The notes below the pieces were generated by a model. It made no database searches, was not told the DNA's origin, and saw nothing but the letters and a program-made list of their open reading frames with translations. From contig JAFACY010000142.1 in assembly GCA_023425285.1 (NCBI GenBank), positions 1 to 11,879 of the forward strand: DNA of 11,879 nucleotides, written 5' to 3'. This DNA comes from Bacillota bacterium (GTDB lineage Bacteria > Bacillota > Clostridia > Tissierellales > Sedimentibacteraceae). Shown piece by piece: positions 1 to 6,846 of the stretch. Position 1 is the first letter of the stretch. Each line of letters starts with the position of its first letter. The translations under genes and the position numbers were made by a program.

Positions 1-1283
1 TCACCGCAGAACATTGCGTTATTCTCCATAATTATTGAGCCGTCTTCTCTTACTGAAGGTCCCAATATTTCATCATATGACCATCCTCCGGAAAGTCCGT
101 CTCTCGCCAATGACTGTAGTTCACCTATAACTTTATCTGCAGGCGGAAGCTCAATCAATTGAGAAACATTTCCTGTTGAAACCAAAGCATTTGCTTTTTC
201 ATCAAGAGTTACAAGCGGCTGAGAAGCACCGTCTCTTCCCGTGCATTCATTGCTTATTCCGACTGTTTTTACTCCCACATCCTCCAATGCAGCTAAGCAG
301 AGAATATAATCCGCATCCGGATTACCATATCCTTCTTCAGTTACTATTGCTCCGTCCGCACCTAATGACTTAGCCATCTGTGCAACAAAGATAGCAGATC
401 TTTTCTTTTGCTCCAAAGCTACATTCAGGTTTGACATAATAACTCCTAAAAAGTTAATGCTCTTTCCATGCTCACTGTAAAGCTCTTTTATTGTAGGGAA
501 GTTTTGGAAGTCGTATGTTGACCATTTTGATGAACAAGGCATAAAGCTTCCCGATATTAATGCTCCGTCTAATACTTCATTTGGATTCATGAAGCTTGGA
601 ACATATTTATTCATGTCCCAACCATATACCTGATCATTATATCCAAGTGCTTCCATTTGTGACTGCGGTTGCATAACCAGTACAACTGACGGAAGCTCAT
701 TTACATTGCCGTCTCTTTTTGTTACAGGGTCAAGCTCATATGTTTCTACTTCTTCAGGCTCCATTTCTTTAACAGTTGAACCCAAATATTCAGCAAATCT
801 GTGTGATGCCATTCTTATAGCCGTGTTTTTCTTTTGCTGTTCGAATCTTTCAAACTCTTCGTCGGTATCAGCAACTATACAAATGTTTATCAATTGTGAA
901 AACAAAGTGTATTTTGCGCCGTCTCCGCCCATGTCAATCAATCCGTCTCCAAAGCTTCCGTAATGCATTCCCACACCTAATACACTGCATCCCTTCAGAG
1001 CATGTACCCTTCCGCTTCCTGCCATTTCAATGTCCCCTGTTACTCCCGGGAACACCGATCTTCCGTCAGGGCGTATTCTTGGTTCCACTGCTTCTTTAAC
1101 CGGAACTATTCGTGTGTTTTCTCCCGGTTTAGCAATCACAATATCTGCGTCGGTGATGTGCTCATCTTCTTTGATAAATGCAATTGCTTCTTCCTTATTG
1201 ATGGTCAGAATTCCATTATTGAACATGGTCTTCTCTCCAAAGATAACATCCTTAATAAGGAAATTACCAATTTCTAATTTCAT
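1..1283 (-). CDS. Glycine/sarcosine/betaine reductase component B, alpha/beta proprotein (GrdE/GrdG/GrdI family), 3' end outside window
   Basis: This is the non-selenoprotein subunit of substrate-specific protein B of the clostridial glycine, sarcosine or betaine reductases, which reductively deaminate the substrate and feed acetyl phosphate formation. In the family a proprotein of about 430 residues is cleaved at an internal cysteine, which becomes a pyruvoyl group that binds the substrate amine. The window encodes 427 residues, starting MKLEIGNFLIKDVIFGEKT and still open at the edge. Family-like stretches are PGENTRIVPVKE (about 53-64), VFPG (77-80), a GSFMPCSSKWSTYD block with Cys250 (near the expected cleavage position), EEGYGNPDAD (about 326-335), ECTGRDGASQPL (346-357) and REDGSIIMENN near the end. 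The start at 1281-1283 follows a strong GGAGG site. As I remember the sequences, it differs clearly from glycine-specific GrdE. It is also the first gene of its transcript, with no grdX or thioredoxin genes ahead of it. I therefore lean towards a sarcosine- or betaine-type subunit, but the substrate is not settled. Confidence 0.88.
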   Translation of the reverse strand, partial: MKLEIGNFLIKDVIFGEKTMFNNGILTINKEEAIAFIKEDEHITDADIVIAKPGENTRIVPVKEAVEPRIRPDGRSVFPGVTGDIEMAGSGRVHALKGCSVLGVGMHYGSFGDGLIDMGGDGAKYTLFSQLINICIVADTDEEFERFEQQKKNTAIRMASHRFAEYLGSTVKEMEPEEVETYELDPVTKRDGNVNELPSVVLVMQPQSQMEALGYNDQVYGWDMNKYVPSFMNPNEVLDGALISGSFMPCSSKWSTYDFQNFPTIKELYSEHGKSINFLGVIMSNLNVALEQKKRSAIFVAQMAKSLGADGAIVTEEGYGNPDADYILCLAALEDVGVKTVGISNECTGRDGASQPLVTLDEKANALVSTGNVSQLIELPPADKVIGELQSLARDGLSGGWSYDEILGPSVREDGSIIMENNAMFCG

Positions 1284-1300
1284 ATCCTTTCCTCCTTTTT

Positions 1301-1358
1301 TAATCATGATTATAAATGTTTATTTGTTAACTAATATAATCATGATTATATTAGTTAA
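1301..1358. promoter_or_regulatory. Candidate operator pair for the TetR-family regulator, with a 32-bp perfect palindrome
   Basis: Positions 1327-1358 form a perfect 32-bp palindrome centred at 1342/1343, with outer arms TTAACTAATATAATC. Its core TAATCATGATTA recurs as an isolated 12-bp palindrome at 1301-1312. The two centres are 36 bp apart. Both lie between the reductase gene (minus) and the TetR-family gene (plus), where TetR-type repressors normally bind. The right copy lies at or just downstream of the probable reductase transcription start, and the left copy lies just upstream of its ribosome binding site. Binding by the neighbouring regulator is inferred from position and symmetry. 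Confidence 0.65.
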
Positions 1359-1363
1359 TTTTT

Positions 1364-1396
1364 ATACTACCATATTTTCAATTAACTTGCAAACGT
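1364..1396 (-). promoter_or_regulatory. Possible promoter of the reductase operon
   Basis: On the minus strand, TTGCAA (1391-1396) is followed after 17 bp by TAGTAT (1368-1373). Each hexamer is a partial match to sigma-A consensus. Transcription would start at about 1360, right at the edge of the 32-bp palindrome. An alternative -10, TATAAT, lies inside the palindrome but lacks a good -35. Confidence 0.4.
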
Positions 1397-1530
1397 TTTT
1401 AAATAATTTGATATATATTTCTTTTTATATTTTAAAAAAATATAGAAAATTGTAATAACTTTTTTGCTATTAGCTATAAAATATGATACTATCAATACAA
1501 AATATAAATATAATTGGTGGAAAATTAATA

Positions 1531-2193
1531 ATGGGTGAAAAACATAAAAAAATAGCAATTAATCATTTTATCAGTGCGGCAGACGAGCTTATCAATGAAG
1601 TGGGCATAGAAAAGATAACTATCAGGGGTATAGCTCAAAAATCCGGATATAACAGTGCGACCATATATAACTACTTTGAAAATTTAGATCATCTTATTTT
1701 CTTCGGAGCAATGAAGAACATAAGGGATTACGCACTCGCACTTAATTCATATTTATCAGATGAAAAAAATGCAATGGACCGATTTTTAATGGTATGGGAA
1801 TGCTTTCTTAACTACGCATATTTAAAGCCTGACATATATAATGCTATCTTCTTTCCTAAGCTGTCAAAGAATATTGAAGAATATGTTGCGGAATTTTATT
1901 CCCTGTTTCCTGAAGATTTAGGTATTCATCATGATACAATATCTACAATGCTTTTAAAAGGAGATATAAATGAAAGGGGTATGACAACAGTCATGGACTG
2001 TGTTAACGAAGGATTCATAGAACCGCATAACGCTGATAAATTAAATAATATGACGCTTTTAATATTTGAGGGAATGCTGATAAGAGTTCTGCGGGGAACC
2101 ATCAGTTACGAAGATGCAAAAATAAAATCAATGGACTATATAAAGTCCATTGTAAAGTCATTTTTAATTAAGGATTATATTTTCTATTTTTAA
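1531..2193 (+). CDS. TetR/AcrR-family transcriptional regulator
   Basis: This is a 220-residue DNA-binding regulator of the usual TetR length. The N-terminal domain (about residues 5-60) has a helix-turn-helix around residues 28-49: ITIRGIAQKSGYNSATIYNYF, ending in the typical TIYNYF/LDHL pattern. The C-terminal ligand and dimerisation domain is not assignable to a known ligand class. An in-frame ATG at 1483 would add 16 residues but has no ribosome binding site and lies in AT-rich promoter-like sequence. The ATG at 1531 follows GGTGG at 1516-1520 and starts the protein a few residues before the HTH domain, so I chose it. The gene diverges from the reductase subunit with palindromic sites between them, so it probably controls that operon and perhaps itself. 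The inducing molecule is unknown; a substrate of the reductase is a reasonable guess. Confidence 0.88.
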   Translation: MGEKHKKIAINHFISAADELINEVGIEKITIRGIAQKSGYNSATIYNYFENLDHLIFFGAMKNIRDYALALNSYLSDEKNAMDRFLMVWECFLNYAYLKPDIYNAIFFPKLSKNIEEYVAEFYSLFPEDLGIHHDTISTMLLKGDINERGMTTVMDCVNEGFIEPHNADKLNNMTLLIFEGMLIRVLRGTISYEDAKIKSMDYIKSIVKSFLIKDYIFYF

Positions 2194-2222
2194 AGGATCC
2201 CACTTATGTGAGATCCTTTTTT
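2192..2222 (+). terminator. Rho-independent terminator of the TetR-family gene, possibly bidirectional
   Basis: The stem AAAGGATCCCAC / GTGAGATCCTTT has a TTAT loop, one mismatch on the plus strand and a following run of T residues. It begins within the stop codon. Read on the minus strand the mismatch becomes a G-U pair, so it may also end nrdJ transcripts, although the T tract on that side is poor. Confidence 0.8.
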
Positions 2223-2227
2223 CTTTA

Positions 2228-4579
2228 TTATCTTATGGGGCACAGACCTGTTTCGCAGCCTTCGGTGCCTACGTCCAATGCTTCTTCCTGTACTTCATAC
2301 TTGCTTAACAAGGATGGTATGAAAGGCTTCATTTCCTTTTTAAGCTTGTTGTATTGTTCTTCGGTTATTGATTCGTACGGCATCAGCTGATAGAAGCTGT
2401 CATCCAGTGACAGGAAGGATAGTGCAACAACATCATCCCAGTTGTCCCATACCCACTGTTCTACCTGTTCCCACTCATTATCTCTTACATGTACGGTGAT
2501 TGAACAGTTGTGATCAACATAGTTTTCCATGAATAATTTATAGTTTTCAAGCTGATCAATTGCAGTAATATCATATTTCGTCTTACCCTCAGGTGCCTTT
2601 TCAGGGAATTCAATAACCTTTGTAGTACAAGTCTTGATATCCTGACCAACCTCGGGATAAATTGAGTATCCAAGCTCTTCACAAACCTTAACCAATGGGT
2701 CGTGGCTGTTGATTCTTACCCTTCTCACGAAGTACGGAGAATGTGAATAATGAACTCCGCTTGATACTCCCGGAAGCTGTGACAGTGTACCCTCAGGCTT
2801 AACTGTAGTAACAAGAATCGGCGCGCTTTCGCCTATTTCATTTGCATATCGCTCAGATTCATCCTTTGCGGCATCTCTTAATTTTCTTAAAAGCTCTGCC
2901 TGCTGCTCTCTGTCAAACCCTATGGCATTAACCATGTCCTGCCATCCGGTCAATGAGCAGCCTGTTATTTTATCTCTTTGCTGAACTCTGTCCCATTGTG
3001 ACAATTCAAGCTCCACGCATGTCATTCTGTATGCTGCCCTAGCGGACAATCGCTGAGCCTTTAATAATGCTTTTTCGTCTAATTTTCCGTTCTCATCGAC
3101 AAACGCATAAACGTTAATAGTAGTCAGGTTACACAAGCCCTTGCTGTCAAGCAGTATTTCTCCGCAAGGATTTACACCGTTCATGTTCGGTCTTCTCTTT
3201 GCTCCCGCTACCTCGTTTACCCATCCTGGCTCGCCTGAATAACGCATTTGCTCAAGCTGCCATCTCAACTGATCTCTCGTAGGTTTTTTCCTGTAATAAA
3301 TCGAGTTGTTGCTCATGGAACGGTGGATGATGTCCTTATCCACAATCCATTGTCCGTCAATATTTTTGTAAAGCTTGCTTTTTGCTTCTATACAATCGGT
3401 ATCATCATAGTCTATGAGCATTATTTCAGCAGTCCTTCTGACTCCGCCCACAACAACATTTTCTCCGATTATATTTGCGATATCAAGACAATCTATAGGT
3501 TTAAGCTTGAAGCGTTCCTTACCTTCAATTGCGCTGCGTTTTTTTATTGCCGTATCAATTTTTGTAAACATATTTTTCAGGCTTGAATGACCGCTAGCGG
3601 TTCCGCCAAATGTTTTTAATGTTTCTCCCTTTGGTCTTACATTGTTGTAATTAATAATTATGGTATTTATATTCCTGTATTCACTTGAGTTTATAAAGCT
3701 CATAAAATGGTCAAGTGCCTGCACCCAACCTTCCTTACTGTCACCTACGGTAATTTTCACAGTGTTGTTCTGATTAAATTCCACTCCTGTATTGTCTTCT
3801 CTTTTTGACTTTTCAACAGGTGTATAATCCTCATGAATTATTTTGAAGTTTCCTCTGACCTTAGGAAGCTTTGCAACGTCATCCTTTAATATCCTTACAC
3901 CAACTCCGGAGCCGATCATCAGCAGATAGAACAAATCTCTGAAAGCATGGAAATCATCTATAATTTCAAATGCACAGTTAAAATTAGCCATAGGATAATT
4001 ATAAGATACCGGTGTTCCTCCTACCCAGAACGTTCTTCCTGATAAAAACTGTCTTAAATTAAAAATGCTATCGTATAGTTGCTCTGCTTCTTCTTTTTTT
4101 GTAGGAACCAGGCTGCAGTTATATTCAACAGCTCTTCTTACTGTTTCCCACCAATACTCTCTTCTTCTTTCTTCAGGGAGCCATCTTGAATAAGTCCTGT
4201 AATATACAAAGTTTCCGAGCTGATTCATCGGAGAGCCGATATGTTTGTACTTGCTGATAAATTCTTCGCTTAAAAGCTTGTAATCCTTCCTTTTGCGCGA
4301 ATCTCTGGATTTATCTCTTTCGTATCTGTACAATATGTATTTTTTTGCAACATCTTTTCTTGTGCTGTCCATCAATGCATTTTCAACCATGTCCTGGACA
4401 ATTTCTACGGGTACAGGAAAGTTCTTGCCCTCTAATTCTGTCTGTATCTTATGACTTATCTCTCTCGCCAGGACCTCATCTACACCTTCCTTGGTTTCCT
4501 TCATGGCTTTAATGATGGCATTGGTTATTTTCTCCGCATTAAAGTCAACAAAGTTTCCGGTTCTTTTAAGTATTCTCAT
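2228..4579 (-). CDS. nrdJ: Adenosylcobalamin-dependent (class II) ribonucleoside-triphosphate reductase
   Basis: NrdJ reduces ribonucleotides to deoxyribonucleotides with a thiyl radical produced from adenosylcobalamin, and works in the cytosol with or without oxygen. The 783-residue protein resembles the monomeric Lactobacillus leichmannii enzyme but is longer. Residues 1 to about 90 form an ATP-cone (RILKRTGNFVDFNAEKITNA...), the allosteric site that senses ATP/dATP. The catalytic barrel has Cys202 in NFNCAF and Cys483 in GLCNL as the likely reducible pair, and the motif NPCGEI with Asn470, Cys472 (radical cysteine) and Glu474. The C-terminus ends GCETGLCPIR, where Cys775 and Cys780 form the CX4C shuttle that is re-reduced by thioredoxin. 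The start ATG at 4577-4579 follows a GGGAG/AAGGGA site and gives the complete ATP-cone. It is monocistronic, with NrdR boxes upstream. Confidence 0.96.
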   Translation of the reverse strand: MRILKRTGNFVDFNAEKITNAIIKAMKETKEGVDEVLAREISHKIQTELEGKNFPVPVEIVQDMVENALMDSTRKDVAKKYILYRYERDKSRDSRKRKDYKLLSEEFISKYKHIGSPMNQLGNFVYYRTYSRWLPEERRREYWWETVRRAVEYNCSLVPTKKEEAEQLYDSIFNLRQFLSGRTFWVGGTPVSYNYPMANFNCAFEIIDDFHAFRDLFYLLMIGSGVGVRILKDDVAKLPKVRGNFKIIHEDYTPVEKSKREDNTGVEFNQNNTVKITVGDSKEGWVQALDHFMSFINSSEYRNINTIIINYNNVRPKGETLKTFGGTASGHSSLKNMFTKIDTAIKKRSAIEGKERFKLKPIDCLDIANIIGENVVVGGVRRTAEIMLIDYDDTDCIEAKSKLYKNIDGQWIVDKDIIHRSMSNNSIYYRKKPTRDQLRWQLEQMRYSGEPGWVNEVAGAKRRPNMNGVNPCGEILLDSKGLCNLTTINVYAFVDENGKLDEKALLKAQRLSARAAYRMTCVELELSQWDRVQQRDKITGCSLTGWQDMVNAIGFDREQQAELLRKLRDAAKDESERYANEIGESAPILVTTVKPEGTLSQLPGVSSGVHYSHSPYFVRRVRINSHDPLVKVCEELGYSIYPEVGQDIKTCTTKVIEFPEKAPEGKTKYDITAIDQLENYKLFMENYVDHNCSITVHVRDNEWEQVEQWVWDNWDDVVALSFLSLDDSFYQLMPYESITEEQYNKLKKEMKPFIPSLLSKYEVQEEALDVGTEGCETGLCPIR

Positions 4580-4615
4580 AATCCCTTATCTCCCTATAAA
4601 TGATTAATTTATGTG

Positions 4616-4631
4616 ATACTACATATTGTAG
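4616..4631. promoter_or_regulatory. NrdR box overlapping the nrdJ -10
   Basis: ATACTACATATTGTAG matches the published NrdR-box consensus (acaCwAtATaTwgtgt) at about 12 of 16 positions. It covers the nrdJ -10 hexamer, so bound NrdR would block RNA polymerase. Confidence 0.72.
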
Positions 4632-4653
4632 CATTGAGCTCAATTCATGTCAA
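4625..4653 (-). promoter_or_regulatory. nrdJ promoter
   Basis: On the minus strand a perfect -35 TTGACA (4648-4653) is separated by exactly 17 bp from TACAAT (4625-4630), a 5/6 match to the -10 consensus. The spacer contains a 12-bp perfect palindrome, ATTGAGCTCAAT, at 4633-4644. Confidence 0.85.
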
Positions 4654-4656
4654 CAC

Positions 4657-4672
4657 ATACTATATATAGTTG
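4657..4672. promoter_or_regulatory. NrdR box just upstream of the nrdJ -35
   Basis: ATACTATATATAGTTG contains the exact symmetric core CTATATATAG of the NrdR box. Its centre is 41 bp (about four helical turns) from the other box, so both sites lie on the same DNA face, as expected for cooperative NrdR binding. No nrdR gene is in the window. Confidence 0.78.
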
Positions 4673-4679
4673 CATTTAT

Positions 4680-4700
4680 ATATAAATCATTGATTTATAT
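4680..4700. repeat. 21-bp inverted repeat upstream of the nrdJ control region
   Basis: ATATAAATCA and TGATTTATAT form perfect 10-bp arms around a single T. It lies between the end of the uracil-DNA glycosylase gene and the nrdJ promoter. It has no T tract, so it is unlikely to be a terminator. It could be a protein-binding site or a chance AT-rich symmetry. Confidence 0.4.
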
Positions 4701-4812
4701 TAGAATATACACATTTATAGAAACTTAGCAAATTTTGTCGAAATTTTCTCAGATGTATTAATGTGCTATTTCAAGGGCTGCGTAATTTCTTAACAAATCT
4801 TAATAATTTCGC

Positions 4813-5526
4813 TTATCCTAACCAGTTGACAACCTTCATGGTATCTTTAAAGCAGTCATTCCTTAAAAAATCATCCTCATATTTTCCGGAGCACATCATG
4901 GGGTGCCTGCTTACATAAAATCTGCCGTGACTTAAATACTGTTTTTTCTCTTCCGCAAATTTTCCCCACAAAAAGTAGCTTATATCCTTGTTTTCCCCGG
5001 AAATATAATTCAAAAGCTTTATGCTGAAGGGTTCCCAGATCGAAATGTGACTGCCTGATTTGCCCGGCTCAACGGATAAGTATGTGTTGAGCAGCAGGAC
5101 GCCTTGTTTTTCCCATGACTTGAACAGCTCATCAGGAGGTAAAATATTGAAGAGCCCCGTTTCAATTTCCTTCTGGATATCGGAAAATTTCATTATGTCT
5201 TCGTAGTCTTCTATGTTGTTATAGTTTTTATGAATCAGTCTTATTATGTTTTTAAGAGAAACCTGACGGAACTTCTGACTCCACGACTTTAAATCTCCCA
5301 CCTCAAAGGCGCGTCCCGTTGCTCTTCCTTTTTCAGGATATGGATCCTGCCCCAGGACAGCCACCTTTATATCATACAGATTGCATTTCATAAATCTCAG
5401 CACGTTGTCGTGATGAGGATTTGTATTGTCACCTATTTTTTCTTCAATAATATTTAGTTCTTCGATAATATCACTCGTCAGGAATTTATCCCATGAGCTG
5501 TGTGCATCCTTAGGTATTAAACTCAT
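4813..5526 (-). CDS. Uracil-DNA glycosylase, divergent family-1 type
   Basis: The enzyme should excise uracil from DNA as the first step of base excision repair. The 237-residue protein has the family-1 landmarks: GQDPYP at 59-64 with Asp61 as water-activating residue and Tyr63 in the uracil pocket, a GVLLLNTYLSV block with Asn147 that reads uracil, and His208 in a HP motif near the end. Two positions differ from canonical Ung: the water-activating motif ends in Pro64 where His is usual, and HPSPLS, the leucine intercalation loop, is HPMMCS. A longer reading from ATG 5554-5556 is unlikely because that ATG overlaps the -10 hexamer. The ATG at 5524-5526 follows GGGTGG at normal distance, so I chose it. 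It lies 75 bp downstream of the serine operon with no clear terminator between, so read-through is also possible. Confidence 0.85.
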   Translation of the reverse strand: MSLIPKDAHSSWDKFLTSDIIEELNIIEEKIGDNTNPHHDNVLRFMKCNLYDIKVAVLGQDPYPEKGRATGRAFEVGDLKSWSQKFRQVSLKNIIRLIHKNYNNIEDYEDIMKFSDIQKEIETGLFNILPPDELFKSWEKQGVLLLNTYLSVEPGKSGSHISIWEPFSIKLLNYISGENKDISYFLWGKFAEEKKQYLSHGRFYVSRHPMMCSGKYEDDFLRNDCFKDTMKVVNWLG

Positions 5527-5554
5527 AATTCCACCCTTAAATTGTTTTACATAC

Positions 5555-5584
5555 ATTATATTTCATGACGGGCATTTAAATCAA
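5555..5584 (-). promoter_or_regulatory. Promoter of the uracil-DNA glycosylase gene
   Basis: TTGATT (5579-5584) and a perfect TATAAT (5555-5560) are separated by 18 bp on the minus strand. The -10 overlaps the upstream candidate ATG, which supports the internal start at 5526. Confidence 0.65.
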
Positions 5585-5601
5585 TGTAATAAATTTCAAA
5601 T

Positions 5602-6846
5602 TTATCTAAGGCTGTGAATAAACAATCCGCTTCTGAGCTTTGGTTCAAACCATGTTGATTTAGGGGGCATAACCTTTCCCTGATTTGCAATATCCATCAG
5701 ATCCTCTGCATCTGTGGGATACAGTGAAAATGCAACAGTCATTCCTTCGTTCACTCTTCTCTCCAGCTCTCCCAATCCTCTGATTCCACCTACAAAATCT
5801 ATTCTTTTGTCCGTTCTCGGGTCCTTTATGCCAAGTATGGGAGACAATAAGTTGTTTTGCAATATGGATACATCAAGGCTGTTCTCCGTATCATTTTCAT
5901 CAAAGGTTCCTTTCATGGGAGTAAGTACATACCACTTGTTGTCAGTAAACATACCAATTTTATGCTTCCCTTTTGGTTTGTACTGACTATCTCCGTCATA
6001 GGGATACACAGTAAATTTCCGGCTCACCTTATTCATAAATTCAGTATGGGTAAGTCCGTTTAAATCCTTTACAACTCTGTTGTAGTCCATTATCTTAAGC
6101 TCATCGCATGAAAACAAAACTCCAAGGAAGAAATTGTATTCTTCATTTCCCGTAAATCCCAGATTTTCTTCTCTTTTCTTTAATGCAACCTTGACTGCGG
6201 ATGCCGCCCTGTGATGGCCGTCGGCTATATACAGATTATCGATTCCTCCAAACAATGAAATAACCTTCTCTGTTGTATCTTTGTCATCAATAACCCATAC
6301 CGTATGCCTTACACCGTCTTCGGAAGCAAAATCATATACGGGTGCATTGTTTTTCATATACTCATCCTTGATTTCGTTCACCTGCTCATGTGCCTCATGC
6401 ATGAGAAAAATCGGTCCCGTATTTGCATCGCAGTACATAACGTGGTTTATCCTGTCAAGCTCCTTGTCGTTTCTCGTATGCTCATGCTTCTTTATTTTAT
6501 CATTCAGATACTCATCAACAGACAGACAACACACAAGCCCCACCTGCTCATTTCCGTCCATAATCTGCTTGTAAATATACAGGCAGTCCTTATCATCCTG
6601 CTTCAACCATCCTGCTTCAATCATGCGGTTCAGATTGTCTCTTGCCTTTTCATATACCGTATAATCATATATGTCCACAGCAGGGTCGAGGTCTATCTCT
6701 GCCTTATCCACATGAAGAAAGGAGTAAGGATTATCCTTTACAATAACCCTTGCTTCCTGACTGTTCATAACATCGTATGGCAGAGCGGCAATTTTATCGG
6801 CCAATTCCGGAATCGGTCTTATCCCCTTAAAAGCTCTTACAATCAT
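5602..6846 (-). CDS. DUF1015 family protein, third gene of the serine operon; candidate phosphoserine-to-serine enzyme
   Basis: The 414-residue soluble protein belongs to the DUF1015 family, whose function I do not know to be established. It has the family N-terminus (IRPIPELADKIAALPYDV), a KKHEHTRNDKELDR block at about 119-132 and the motif DGHHRAAS with Asp209, His211, His212 and Arg213. DGHHR resembles the active-site signature of ParB/sulfiredoxin-fold serine kinases (SerK type), as I recall them. Its ATG directly follows the serA stop codon with no intervening base, and an AAGGAG site lies at the end of serA. It is thus translationally coupled to serA and under the same serine T-box. The operon has an oxidase and an aminotransferase step for serine but no SerB, so this protein may interconvert O-phosphoserine and serine. 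That is inference from context and motif. Confidence 0.85.
   Translation of the reverse strand: MIVRAFKGIRPIPELADKIAALPYDVMNSQEARVIVKDNPYSFLHVDKAEIDLDPAVDIYDYTVYEKARDNLNRMIEAGWLKQDDKDCLYIYKQIMDGNEQVGLVCCLSVDEYLNDKIKKHEHTRNDKELDRINHVMYCDANTGPIFLMHEAHEQVNEIKDEYMKNNAPVYDFASEDGVRHTVWVIDDKDTTEKVISLFGGIDNLYIADGHHRAASAVKVALKKREENLGFTGNEEYNFFLGVLFSCDELKIMDYNRVVKDLNGLTHTEFMNKVSRKFTVYPYDGDSQYKPKGKHKIGMFTDNKWYVLTPMKGTFDENDTENSLDVSILQNNLLSPILGIKDPRTDKRIDFVGGIRGLGELERRVNEGMTVAFSLYPTDAEDLMDIANQGKVMPPKSTWFEPKLRSGLFIHSLR

Noticed and set aside
1..8. Possible selenocysteine TGA at the left edge of the reductase gene
   Set aside because: On the minus strand the last bases read TGC GGT GA in frame, so the TGA spans two codons. 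The GrdE-type subunit is not the selenoprotein of the complex.
1030..1455. 141-residue open frame on the plus strand overlapping the reductase gene and intergenic region
   Set aside because: It is antisense to a well-supported gene, has no ribosome binding site, and its tail is translated AT-rich intergenic sequence.
1483..1530. N-terminal extension of the TetR-family regulator from the ATG at 1483
   Set aside because: There is no ribosome binding site before it and the extra residues are hydrophobic, AT-encoded and outside the family domain; the ATG at 1531 fits better.
5527..5556. N-terminal extension of the uracil-DNA glycosylase from the ATG at 5554-5556
   Set aside because: This ATG overlaps the TATAAT hexamer and would not be in the transcript; the next ATG has a ribosome binding site.
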